This document shows, one piece after another, positions 16,001-24,891 of a DNA stretch of 64,000 nucleotides. A program made the translations under genes and the position numbers. Position 1 is the stretch's first letter, and each line of letters opens with the position of its first letter. The notes below the pieces were generated by a model. That model had not been told where the DNA came from, did not search any database, and was given only the letters and a program-made list of their open reading frames with translations. Origin of the DNA: Paramacrobiotus metropolitanus (Eukaryota; Tardigrada; Eutardigrada; Parachela; Macrobiotidae); NCBI RefSeq assembly GCF_019649055.1, contig NW_026570256.1, positions 1,054,001 to 1,118,000 of the forward strand, written 5' to 3'.

Positions 16001-17703
16001 ATGCAGCGACCCGGCAACTGCAGTACTAATTACCGACATTCAGTTTGTAAAAACCGATCACCTTTTAATTCTTCTTGCCACGTTGTGTTCTGCAGATGAT
16101 TCGGATAAGAAAGTTGTGCTGAAAGCTCTTAGACAAATGGAGAAGAAGACAAAAGAATGCATTCTGTTCAAAGAAAGGACTGACGAAAGGGATTACCTAT
16201 ATTTTGCGCTAACTGATGACGGCGAGTGTGTGAACATTGGGCAATAACTTAAAGAACTGTCGTAAAACTAATAAACCGATGTGCCATGCTTCGCAAAAAG
16301 ACCAAGAAAATCTTGCGTATAAGCGCTTGCCTGCTCTCTGCTGTTTCAGATGCCGATTTTTACCCGGGCCGGGGCGATTGTACGGGGGACAAGAAATCGC
16401 ATTGGGAGGAAAAAACTACTCGTCATTATTCAGGCGTTGTTTCAGTACATCTGATATTCAGCAACTCGTAATGCGTTCTTTGGGTTTTGATTGGGAGCAC
16501 CTACGTCCCGACCGTGACTGTTACGTTGATATCATACCAACCAGCATCGCCGCAGAAGATGACTATAATTCGGATTTCCAAATCAATTCAACAATCTACA
16601 CTTTTGGGACCAAGTATGACTACCATTCCGTCTTACACTTTCCTGCATTCTACGACGCCATATCGCGCAAAAGCCCTTCCATTGTGCCGAAGCAAGGGCT
16701 GATTGTTAGGATGGGACAAAGCGGCCTGAGTCCGACAGATATTGCGCGAATCAAAATCGCCTACAAGTGTCCGCTGAAAATCCACCCGGCTGCTAAAACA
16801 AAGAAAACTCAGGAAGATTTTCCAAAGTTTTCGATGGAGCAAATGACGGAGGATGAGTGCGGTGCGCAGTTTAACCGCTACTGCAAACCGTACGTTGCCA
16901 CAACCGCAGACTGCGCAGACTGGAACCACTTCCAGATTGAATGCCAGTCGAATGTATCGGTGGCGGTACTGGAACATATGGCGCTGGAAATGGCAGACCC
17001 TCCACTGAAGCCAGTGTCTGTTTATGTCAGTGAAGAAGTCATAGCTAAATATTCGTTCTCACCGGTACAAATTCAGGTCGTTATGTTATTCCTGCGCTCA
17101 TGTGCCACAAATCGCGTGACGTCCAGGCTGGTCCAATTGAATTTTACCAATCTACTGAACTTAGAATTTTCCCGCTGTAACCGCTTGACTATCGAGAAGG
17201 GGGACTTTGAAACAACACGGCACCTACGAATAATATTGTTTTACCGGAGTACGATTGATAGCCTAGAACCGGGTACGTTTACGGACTTGCCGCATCTCGA
17301 GATAGTGTCCTTGGAATCACAGTTTAGGATTCATAAAACCTATAATTTTGATCCACCGTTCCGGAATTTTTTGCGCCGTTTGCATTGTGACTGCGAGTTT
17401 GCTTGGTATCGATCGTGGTGGCGAAACAACAAAAAGTTGCGGGCGAAAGTCGAAACCGGCCAACTGTACTCTTTTGAAGCACGATACACAAACACAAGGC
17501 TTGAAAACGATGAGTACACTTACGAGGATGTCTATCATCCCATTAACTGTAACGCGGATCCGTTCCCTCTCGGTCCTGAGTGGATCAGCTATTACACTCA
17601 GGCTGAATACTCCATTAATGAGCCAAACTGTACCGATGCCGCTACTAACGGGACCTTAAATGAAGTAACGTCCAAATCGTTGCAAGCAACAACATCTGCC
17701 TAA
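13036..17703 (+). CDS. Secreted astacin-like pseudoprotease fused to LRR domain, copy A
   Basis: Exons 13036-13144, 15551-15661, 16096-16225 and 16350-17703 give 567 aa in one frame. Intron 1 uses a GC donor (AAGGCAAGT) and is 2.4 kb because it holds a minisatellite. After a hydrophobic leader come the astacin start (KLWPNRTGIPY), the middle with Cys118 and GGQEIAL, the motif LGFDWEHLRPDRD, YDYHSVLHF where active enzymes have a Met-turn, and the end LSPTDIARIKIAYKCP. Where astacins have HExxHxxGxxH this protein has Gln155, Leu156, Arg159 and Trp165, and the Met of the Met-turn is Leu, so zinc binding and catalysis should be lost. The second half has leucine-rich repeats (residues about 310-390) closed by an LRR cap (LHCDCEFAWYRSWW). 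A role as a binding or decoy protein is inference. Confidence 0.85.
13745..15080. repeat. 51-bp minisatellite array in intron 1 of astacin-LRR copy A
   Basis: From about 14090 to 15075 a unit of 51 bp repeats almost without break; a typical unit runs from CCGTTAGGTAGATGGGTGAC to CCAGTGCATAGATC. From 13745 to 14090 a longer, more diverged form of about 100 bp is seen (GAGTGAGTGACCGAAACAC). A block of 254 bp at 14401-14654 recurs at 14655-14908, a higher-order duplication of five units, one of which lacks 2 bp. Because 51 is a multiple of three, the minus strand shows 17-residue repeating open frames in several frames; the 2-bp deletion breaks them, so they are by-products. Confidence 0.9.
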
Positions 17704-18120
17704 AATTATTATCCGCGCACTGCTACTTTGCCTTTCGAAACGGCAGAAATAGCAATCGATTAGCCTTGAACAGCAAGTAGAGTAGCAGACCACCTCAAAC
17801 GAATTTGCGCAGCGAGAGAATTTTTTCTTCGAAATGTAGATTTAAATTATAAACTGCGAAAAATGTCATTTTTTTCATGTTTTCATTTGGTCAAATTCTG
17901 TTCGTTGTTAGTAGTCCGTCGTTGTGCTATACTCTTTTTTACGCTCTTTGACATTGTTGAATCGTGAAAAGCGGCTTTTTCTGAAAATCTACAACTTTGT
18001 CAAAATCATCTTCTGCCAGTTGCTGGTAAATCAGATAAAGTATACTGCATATGGCTGCACATATATATACGAACTGATATATATAGTATACGAACCGAAA
18101 TTGTCATTTGGCAGCTGAAT
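17704..18120. other. Intergenic spacer
   Basis: AT-rich sequence after the stop codon of the astacin-LRR gene and before the LINE remnant. It holds a run of TATATA text near 18060-18090. No gene seen. Confidence 0.4.
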
Positions 18121-18860
18121 GCCCTCCCTGCACCTAACCTGCGTACATTTTTGCGTGACGAAGAAGTCAGAGTTGGCGTTGCACTCCGTTTTGGGTTGAA
18201 CGTGGTTGAACAGCACGCCTGCGTAAATTGTGGAAGTCGTGTAGAAGTAAATGACCACCATGGATTGTCTTGTGCAAGCAGTAAGTAAGGGCAGATGGTC
18301 GCGCCACGTCGAGCTGAACAACGAAACCAAACTTGGCTTGGAAATCGCAGGCTATCCTTGCCAAAGCGAGCCGCTTGGGCTGTCAGACAAACATGGTAAA
18401 CGGCCTGACGGTATGACTCTAATTCCTGTGCGCGACGGTAAAGCAGTGGTGTGGGACACAACGTGCTGGGACACTGTGGCCGTGTCTCATATACGAGCTA
18501 GCTCTATGAAAGCCGGAAGTGTTGTACAGCTAGCTGAGGACAGTAAACGCCGGAAGTATGATTTTGTCGAGGAATGGGATACCTTTTCTATCCTCTGGTG
18601 GTTGAAACGTTTGGGACATTCGGTACGGCTTTCGCAGAGCTGATCCGCTTCGCCGGCCGGAAGATTACGGGAGAACCTCGATCGACGGCCTTTTTAAGAC
18701 AGCGTTTAAGTCTAGCAGTGGTTAGAGGAAATGCAGCAGCCGTCTTGGGCACTTTGAATAGACATCCTAAGGTTCCCGTGATACTAACGATTTCGGGTGT
18801 TTTTTTAACGTTTAAAATTTGATAATTTTAATTAGTGTAAATCTGCGCAAGCGTACTGAC
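18121..18860 (+). mobile_element. 3' end of a non-LTR retrotransposon, decayed
   Basis: Frames read as the end of a LINE-type ORF2 protein: a Cys-His knuckle (HACVNCGSRV then HHGLSC), WSRHVELNN, PLGLSDKHGKRPDGMTLIP, KAVVWDTTCWDTVAVSH, then in another frame FYPLVVETFG and FLRQRLSLAVVRGNA. This order is known from the C-terminal region that follows reverse transcriptase in some animal non-LTR elements. Frame shifts near 18290 and 18590 break it. The tail from about 18781 to 18855 has a close relative at 48122-48198, so it is likely the element's 3' untranslated end. No reverse transcriptase is left. Confidence 0.7.
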
Positions 18861-19150
18861 ATTTGATTACACTCTGGCAGATTACAGCACTCCAAAAGAA
18901 ACGTTCTGTAGAAGAATTACGTTAATTCAAGCCGTCGCGTTGTTGTCCGTCGCGAGAGAATGACCAAGTTAAAACAATGGCATTAGTTTTCTTCATTGAC
19001 TTGCACTGGTTCGACTGAGCCAGCGCTGTTGCAGTACACATAATAATGATAATATACTGCCAGCCGCCTGACACACATCTCAACTCAAAACTTGTTGCAG
19101 CAATGATTTCGGGCGTTTTGCCTTTAATCAGCACTACATGTATTTATTGC

Positions 19151-19154
19151 ACGA
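19151..19154. repeat. Target site duplication (left) of Ty3/gypsy element
   Basis: ACGA lies directly before the 5' LTR and again at 27102-27105 directly after the 3' LTR, as expected for integration with a 4-bp stagger. Confidence 0.85.
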
Positions 19155-19478
19155 TGTTACATAACTAGCTTAGTCATGTACCGCCGTTAACCTATGGTCA
19201 TATATGTTTTCTCCTATGGTCATGCACCTATGGTCATGTGTTCGTTTGTCCTATGGTCATAGTCCATGTTTTGCCTTTCTCATGCCCTTGTGAGCCAGAT
19301 GTACTGACAATGAGTGATTGTCTGATATTAGGTCGACTCCCTTGATGTTCTGTTATTTCCGGCTTAGGTCGTTATATAAGCCTATGTTTACTTGTTATTT
19401 GTTAGTTCTTAGCTGAGTATTATTAAAGTGGCTAAAACCCGATATTCATTACGCCTTACGGGTAGTGTAAGCGTATCA
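19155..19478 (+). repeat. 5' LTR of Ty3/gypsy element
   Basis: 324 bp beginning TGTTAC and ending GTATCA. It contains four copies of CCTATGGTCAT between about 19190 and 19262 and a TATATAAG box at 19373. It differs from the 3' LTR at two positions only: ATTTCCGGC against ATTTCAGGC, and ACGGGTAG against ACGGATAG. Confidence 0.95.
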
Positions 19479-19480
19479 TT

Positions 19481-19494
19481 TGGTGCCGAAAACC
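19481..19494 (+). other. tRNA primer binding site
   Basis: TGGTGCCGAAAACC starts two bases after the 5' LTR. The leading TGG pairs with the CCA end of a tRNA. Which tRNA serves as primer was not decided. Confidence 0.75.
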
Positions 19495-19541
19495 TTTTGA
19501 TACCGTTACCTTTAGTACGTTCGTTTCGTGGTGGTAGTCTT

Positions 19542-22500
19542 ATGTCAGTAAAGGGGGAGATTGACTCCCTGGGCAACTTATTTTCTGACGACGAAGATAA
19601 ACCGGTTGTGGACGACTTGCCGACTGTGGAGACTACGATGTCGAAGCCGGACGTATCAGGTGGACGGCAGGCTCCGGCATTCTCTGTGAATGCCCGAGAG
19701 TTGGCGGACGCGATGGGATCGCTAGCCGTGGCGACGGACGTGCGACCGCCGGTGTTCACCGGGAAAGCCGGTGAGAACGTTGCGCAGTGGGTTCGTAGGT
19801 TCCGGACGGTTGCGCAGGCGTTGGAGTGGGACGATGCGAAGCAACTGACGCAAGTCCCTGTGTACTTGACTAGCCACGCGGGTCAGTGGTACAACAATGT
19901 GTCGGAGGACGGGATGAAGCCCTACACGACGTGGAAGGCCTTCAAGGACGCCCTCCTGGCACGCTTCCTCACGGAAGATTGGAAGTTGCAGTTGAAGCTG
20001 AAGATTAGTCAACGTAAGTTACAAAAGAACGAATCCGTTGAAAACTATTATAACGACATGGTTGACCTATGTTACGAATACGACACCAAAATGGACGATT
20101 TGGATGTCCTGCTGAAGCTGCGGAACGGACTTTACCCGGAGATCGACAAGATGCTAGTCACCTCCGCAGCCAAGACGCCTCAGGGATTCTTCGCGGACCT
20201 GCAGAAGGCGGCGCAGTCCTTGCGGCGAGAGGAGCAAGCCAACCAGCGACAGCAGGCGGCGGATCAGCGTGCCAACAACCATTTCCGTCGAAGTGGCGGT
20301 AAGCCAGAATTTCATTCTAAGTTAACCGCTGCTGATTCCAACCACAGCGACGCATCGAAACCGGCACGCACCGGAAACGCATTGACCACACCACGTAAAG
20401 ATAAGTCCTGCTGGAACTGCGGATCAACGGATCACTTGCTTCGGGATTGTCCGAAGCGGGCAAAGGATGCCAAGGGAGCTGCGCCGAGGGCGGGACTCCG
20501 GATGATGCGCGGAAGCGCATTGGACCGCACAGGCACGGACGACCAGACACTGGAAGCGGCAGCCACGCTGGCCGCTATGTCCGGGGCGGATGCCGGCTGT
20601 GCGGCGTATGGGGCAACGGCGTGTGGGTATGTGTACCGTATGATAGACGGATACCCGGTTGCGTTGTTAGCAGGTACGTGTCCTGGCTGTATTGAATCCA
20701 CGCCATTCCGAAGCCGACCTTTGGACACAACTGCGGCGCATGAGCTGCGCGTGTACCAGGCCGAAATGGAGGACAAAGGTCAGTCATCGGATGATTCTAG
20801 CGATACCATCAGCATTTATGCCGACTCAGTCTGTGAACCGCGCAATCGGCGTGGATCAGCTGACAGCACTGCTACAGTTAACGGAGATGCACGGCATGCA
20901 AGCACGCAAACGGACGCCGGCATACAAACGGTCAGTACAGTCAGTGTCGGTGTGCAAGCTAATAATTTACTGCTAGTCAAAGCGGAGGATGCAGATGAAT
21001 TGATCGATGTGGATGTCCAATTTCATTGCGGTAAGACGTTGCGTCCGCTTCGGGACGGTGATTTGTTACCATACAAGTATGAGATTGGCAAGGACTCCTT
21101 CGGATTGTGGGAAAAGATTCCACGAAAGCGCCCTCTGTACACGATGATGCGTACGTCTGGCGATGGGTGCGAAGGTCGTCACGCTGTGCTCGGAACGCAC
21201 ATGTGCGTGGATGTGACCTTGAACGGACAGGCTGCACGTGCCTTGGTGGACACTGGTGCCAACCTCTCCGTTGTGAATCGAGGCTTCCTGGAGCGGAAGC
21301 TGGATGTCATGTCGGATCCACTGATGATGCCGGTGGAACTGGGTGATGGGAGTACGATCCGTACAACGGGTAAGATCGTACTCGATGTTGCGGTAGCAAA
21401 CCAGAAGCTGCCGGTGGCTTTTTGTGTTTTTGACAATGTCAGCAACGAGGGATACGAGTGCGTGCTGGAATGCAACTTCCTGCGCCAACCCGGCTGGCTG
21501 GTGGATGTGTGCAATGCGACGCTCTTGTACGTGGGACAGGATGGTACCACGGTCACGCATGGAGGATGTGGTGACACGGTGGTGACGGATACCTGCGGCC
21601 ACGCCCGGGAGGCGGTCATGATGCCGGCGGCGGCCCTGTGCGCCCGGATGACCGCGGATCAGGAATCCATGCTGACGACGCCACGAGTGAATCAGCTTAT
21701 GAAGTATGGCGATCCGGATGTACCGGAGGATGAGCTGGCAATGTGGGAGTACGATTGGCCACGCCGTCCCGTTTCGGATTTTGACATTGGAAACGCTGAT
21801 ACAACCGACGGGGTGAGTCGGATAACTAAGTTGATTGAGAAGTACGGTGACCTTTTTCATACTGAGGGCTGTAAAATGGGTCAGGCTAAGGTAGAGCCGT
21901 TCCGTATTGACCTGATGCCGGGTACGAAGCCGAAGTTTCGGAATCAGTACCGGTATGCACCGCCGGAAGTCGCGGAGATTAACCGGCAAATTAGCGCAAT
22001 GATTGACAAGGGGGTGATTAGACCGTCCCGCAGCGACTGTTCTAGTCCCATTGTCTTAGCGCGAAAGGATCATGGGCGCAGCTGGCGCTTGTGCAATGAC
22101 GTCAGGGGTGTTAACAGTATAACGATTTTTGATAAGCACCCTCTGCCGCGTGTGGACGATTGTTTGCAGGCGTTGTCTGGCAAACGGTATATCTCCACGT
22201 TGGACTTGGTTTCCGGCTACTGGCAGATGCCATTAGCGGAGGAGTCGAAGCCGTTGACAGCCTTCCAGTCGCCAATGGGGTTCTACGAGTACGAGGAACT
22301 GTGCTTTGGGCTCAAGAACGCTCCATCGTACTTCCAGCGTACCATGACAACAATCGTGGGGGACCTCATCGTGCGGGGCGTCGTTGCGGTCTACTTGGAT
22401 GATGTGATCATCGCGACGTCTACATTGGAGGAGCATGAAGAAGTATTGGAGGCGCTGTTTTCTCGATGTCGGGAGATCGAGTTAATGTTCAAACCGAAGA

Positions 22501-23390
22501 AGTGTCACTTTCTAAAAGCGACAGTCAACGTACTGGGATTCACGGTAACGCGGGAAGGCGTGGTGGCCGACCCTGAAAAGGTACGTGCCATTACAGATTT
22601 TCCGGTTCCCGCAAATCTTAAAGCCGTACGTGCGTTTCTCGGTCTAACCGGGTATTACCGGTGCTTCATCAAAGACTATGCGGCGCTGGCCTGTCCGCTG
22701 TACGAGCTGACGAAGAAGGACGTGCCGTTCGTCTGGGAGCAGCTGCAGGAGGGGGCATTCGAGGCGTTGAAGAACCGTCTCGTCTCGTCGTTGGTGCTTG
22801 GACACTTTGACGTATCGCGACCGGTGGAGATCCACCCGGACGCCAGTGAATACGCCATCGGAGTGGTCATTCTGCAGCAGGATTGCGACGGTGTCTTGCG
22901 TGTGCTGGCTTATGGGAGCCGCCGCTTGAACGCCGCGGAGCGGAACTACAGCACCACGGAGCGGGAGTGTTTGGGTATCGTCTGGACCGCAGATAAGTTT
23001 CGCTACTATCTGTTAGGTCGTGTTGTGACGGTCATCACTGACCACCATAGTTTGTGTTGGTTGGTGAACATTCAGTCTCCCAGTGGTCGCTTGGTCCGTT
23101 GGGCACTTCAACTCCAGGAGTTCGACCTGGTGATTCGACACAAGAGCGGAGCGAAGCATGCCGATGGAGACTGTCTGTCTCGGTACCCACCGGCTACGGA
23201 AACCGGTGTGCTGGCGGTGATGGCGGTACGTGAGGAGACGGGCCCCACCACGCAAGCAATGTTGGATGCACAGTCCAATGACCCTTGGATTCAGGAGGTG
23301 ATGGAGCAGATGGACTCGGTCAAGAGCGTTCAGAAGGTGTACGCCGTGAAGGGACGGGTTGCTCTATCGCGAGTGGAAGAGTCAAGGTGA
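19542..23390 (+). CDS. gag-pol: Gag-protease-reverse transcriptase-RNase H polyprotein
   Basis: The first ATG of the long frame is at 19542 (upstream codons in the same frame lie inside the LTR and primer site), giving 1,282 aa. The gag part ends with a zinc knuckle CWNCGSTDHLLRDC near residue 290. The aspartic protease has LVDTGANLSVVN (codon for Asp at 21249). Reverse transcriptase shows LDLVSGYWQMPL and the catalytic YLDD at 22392. RNase H follows with IHPDASEYAIGVV and the TTERECLGIVW helix. The frame ends just after RNase H, where Ty3 elements normally run on into integrase; integrase continues in the +1 frame from an overlap at 23359. No clear slippery site was seen, so a 1-base lesion is more likely than programmed shifting. 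Confidence 0.9.
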   Translation: MSVKGEIDSLGNLFSDDEDKPVVDDLPTVETTMSKPDVSGGRQAPAFSVNARELADAMGSLAVATDVRPPVFTGKAGENVAQWVRRFRTVAQALEWDDAKQLTQVPVYLTSHAGQWYNNVSEDGMKPYTTWKAFKDALLARFLTEDWKLQLKLKISQRKLQKNESVENYYNDMVDLCYEYDTKMDDLDVLLKLRNGLYPEIDKMLVTSAAKTPQGFFADLQKAAQSLRREEQANQRQQAADQRANNHFRRSGGKPEFHSKLTAADSNHSDASKPARTGNALTTPRKDKSCWNCGSTDHLLRDCPKRAKDAKGAAPRAGLRMMRGSALDRTGTDDQTLEAAATLAAMSGADAGCAAYGATACGYVYRMIDGYPVALLAGTCPGCIESTPFRSRPLDTTAAHELRVYQAEMEDKGQSSDDSSDTISIYADSVCEPRNRRGSADSTATVNGDARHASTQTDAGIQTVSTVSVGVQANNLLLVKAEDADELIDVDVQFHCGKTLRPLRDGDLLPYKYEIGKDSFGLWEKIPRKRPLYTMMRTSGDGCEGRHAVLGTHMCVDVTLNGQAARALVDTGANLSVVNRGFLERKLDVMSDPLMMPVELGDGSTIRTTGKIVLDVAVANQKLPVAFCVFDNVSNEGYECVLECNFLRQPGWLVDVCNATLLYVGQDGTTVTHGGCGDTVVTDTCGHAREAVMMPAAALCARMTADQESMLTTPRVNQLMKYGDPDVPEDELAMWEYDWPRRPVSDFDIGNADTTDGVSRITKLIEKYGDLFHTEGCKMGQAKVEPFRIDLMPGTKPKFRNQYRYAPPEVAEINRQISAMIDKGVIRPSRSDCSSPIVLARKDHGRSWRLCNDVRGVNSITIFDKHPLPRVDDCLQALSGKRYISTLDLVSGYWQMPLAEESKPLTAFQSPMGFYEYEELCFGLKNAPSYFQRTMTTIVGDLIVRGVVAVYLDDVIIATSTLEEHEEVLEALFSRCREIELMFKPKKCHFLKATVNVLGFTVTREGVVADPEKVRAITDFPVPANLKAVRAFLGLTGYYRCFIKDYAALACPLYELTKKDVPFVWEQLQEGAFEALKNRLVSSLVLGHFDVSRPVEIHPDASEYAIGVVILQQDCDGVLRVLAYGSRRLNAAERNYSTTERECLGIVWTADKFRYYLLGRVVTVITDHHSLCWLVNIQSPSGRLVRWALQLQEFDLVIRHKSGAKHADGDCLSRYPPATETGVLAVMAVREETGPTTQAMLDAQSNDPWIQEVMEQMDSVKSVQKVYAVKGRVALSRVEESR

Positions 23391-24891
23391 AAAACATTTA
23401 CTGCTAGCCGTTCCGAAAGCGTTACGTTTTGAGGTACTGGCGTTCTGCCACGATGACCCGATGGGAGGACATCTCGGTTTTGCCCGGACCTGGGACCGAG
23501 TGCGGAAGCGGTTCTTCTGGCCTCAAGCGATCAACTTTACGGAGCAGTATGTGGCGTCTTGTGCACCGTGCCAGGCGCGGAACCGGTTGACGACGAAGGC
23601 GGCCGGACCGATCCAGTCGTTCTGTCCGGAGCGGCCGTTCGAGATGCTCGCCATGGACTTTCTGGGGCCGTTGCCCAGATCCAAGCGTGGAAACCAATAC
23701 ATTCTGGTAGTGACTGACCTTTTCACTAAATATGTATTGGCAGGCGCATTTCCGGTCCAAAGTGCGATGACGGTGGCGAAATTCTTGGTTTTTGAAGTGT
23801 TTCTGCAGCATTTGTTTCCCTTGAGGATCTTGAGCGATCAGGGGACACGGTTTGTCAACCAGCTGACCAGTGACCTTTACAAGGTACTGGAGGTGAAGCG
23901 TGTTACGACGAGCGGATATATGCCGCAAACCAACGGATCATGCGAGAGGTACAACCAAACGCTTGCGCATATGATGTCGAAGTTCATAGACGCTGAACAG
24001 CGCACCTGGGACGAGGTGCTGCCGTTTGTGGTGTTTGCGACAAACACCAGCAAGCATGACACCACGAAAGAGTCGCCATTCAAGTTACTGTACGGGTGGG
24101 AGCCGACGCTGCCGGTCGACATCGCGTTCCCGACAGTAGCGGCTGCGTTCGTGTATGATGTCGGAGAGCGGATGGAGGCGCTTCACGCGAAGGCGAATGC
24201 GCGCATTGAGGGGAAGCAGAACTACCTCTACGCTCACGACGATCACCCGGAAGTGACGTACAAAGACGGGGATTACGTTTTGGTGTTCAACCCTGCTGGA
24301 AAGCGCGGTAAGGCGACCAAGTTACTGAGTCGTTTTTATGGGCCCTACCGAGTGCTTAGGCAAACGTCGCCCGTGAATTACGAAGTGGAAACTTGCGGGA
24401 TCCGGAAGCGAAGGAACGTTTTCGTTACCCACGTGTCAAAGATGAAGTTGTTCAAGGATCGCAACGATATGTTCGTTGACTCCGAGGATGTGGACGGCGA
24501 AGGATGGATTCCTGTCGCGCGTCCCAAGCAACCGGCGGACCGCGACGAGGGCACGGACACGGTAGCGGAAGAGGAGCCGTCTACCACCCTGATGGGCGCC
24601 CCTGAAATGGCGGCCCCTGTGGTGCCAGCGGTACAGGCCCCTGTGGGGACTGAGGTAGTGACAACGGCGGAGGCGGAGATGCTCGCGCCGGTGACTCGGG
24701 AAAACTCGGAAACGGAACAGCGGCGTTCGGGTCGTGAGCGCAGGGCACCGGACCGGTATGACCCATGCTCTTACAAGCACTTTTACGGCTTGCTGCTGTT
24801 GGTGTTGTTGTTTATGCAATTAAGTCGCAGCACTGGAGGTGGCTGTCTGCGACTGCTCTTCACCACGACATGTCGGTGTCGTCAGTTTTGA
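23359..24891 (+). CDS. pol: Integrase part of pol
   Basis: The frame contains the HHCC zinc domain (HDDPMGGHLG then CAPCQARN), then the DDE core: Asp at 23656, Asp at 23836 and Glu at 23944, the last two separated by 35 residues as in retroviral-type integrases. A GPY/F module follows (RFYGPYRVLR), then an acidic, Ala/Val-rich tail. It overlaps the upstream frame by 32 bp and has no natural start of its own, so it would need frameshifting or is cut off by a lesion. Its last 25 codons overlap the start of the env region. Confidence 0.9.
   Translation: MLYREWKSQGEKHLLLAVPKALRFEVLAFCHDDPMGGHLGFARTWDRVRKRFFWPQAINFTEQYVASCAPCQARNRLTTKAAGPIQSFCPERPFEMLAMDFLGPLPRSKRGNQYILVVTDLFTKYVLAGAFPVQSAMTVAKFLVFEVFLQHLFPLRILSDQGTRFVNQLTSDLYKVLEVKRVTTSGYMPQTNGSCERYNQTLAHMMSKFIDAEQRTWDEVLPFVVFATNTSKHDTTKESPFKLLYGWEPTLPVDIAFPTVAAAFVYDVGERMEALHAKANARIEGKQNYLYAHDDHPEVTYKDGDYVLVFNPAGKRGKATKLLSRFYGPYRVLRQTSPVNYEVETCGIRKRRNVFVTHVSKMKLFKDRNDMFVDSEDVDGEGWIPVARPKQPADRDEGTDTVAEEEPSTTLMGAPEMAAPVVPAVQAPVGTEVVTTAEAEMLAPVTRENSETEQRRSGRERRAPDRYDPCSYKHFYGLLLLVLLFMQLSRSTGGGCLRLLFTTTCRCRQF

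Noticed and set aside
15828-16247. 139-codon frame as a separate gene
   Set aside because: Its second half is exon 3 of astacin-LRR copy A; the first half is intron read through by chance.
16455-16530. Copy A as an active astacin protease
   Set aside because: RPDRD and other framework text match, but all three zinc His and the catalytic Glu are replaced, so calling it an active peptidase would be wrong.
19428-19541. Extended start of the gag frame inside the LTR
   Set aside because: The open frame begins at GTG in the LTR and runs across the primer binding site; the first ATG is at 19542.
20317-22870. Many long open frames on other strands and frames within the retroelement
   Set aside because: They are shadows of the GC-rich gag-pol coding sequence; none has independent motifs.
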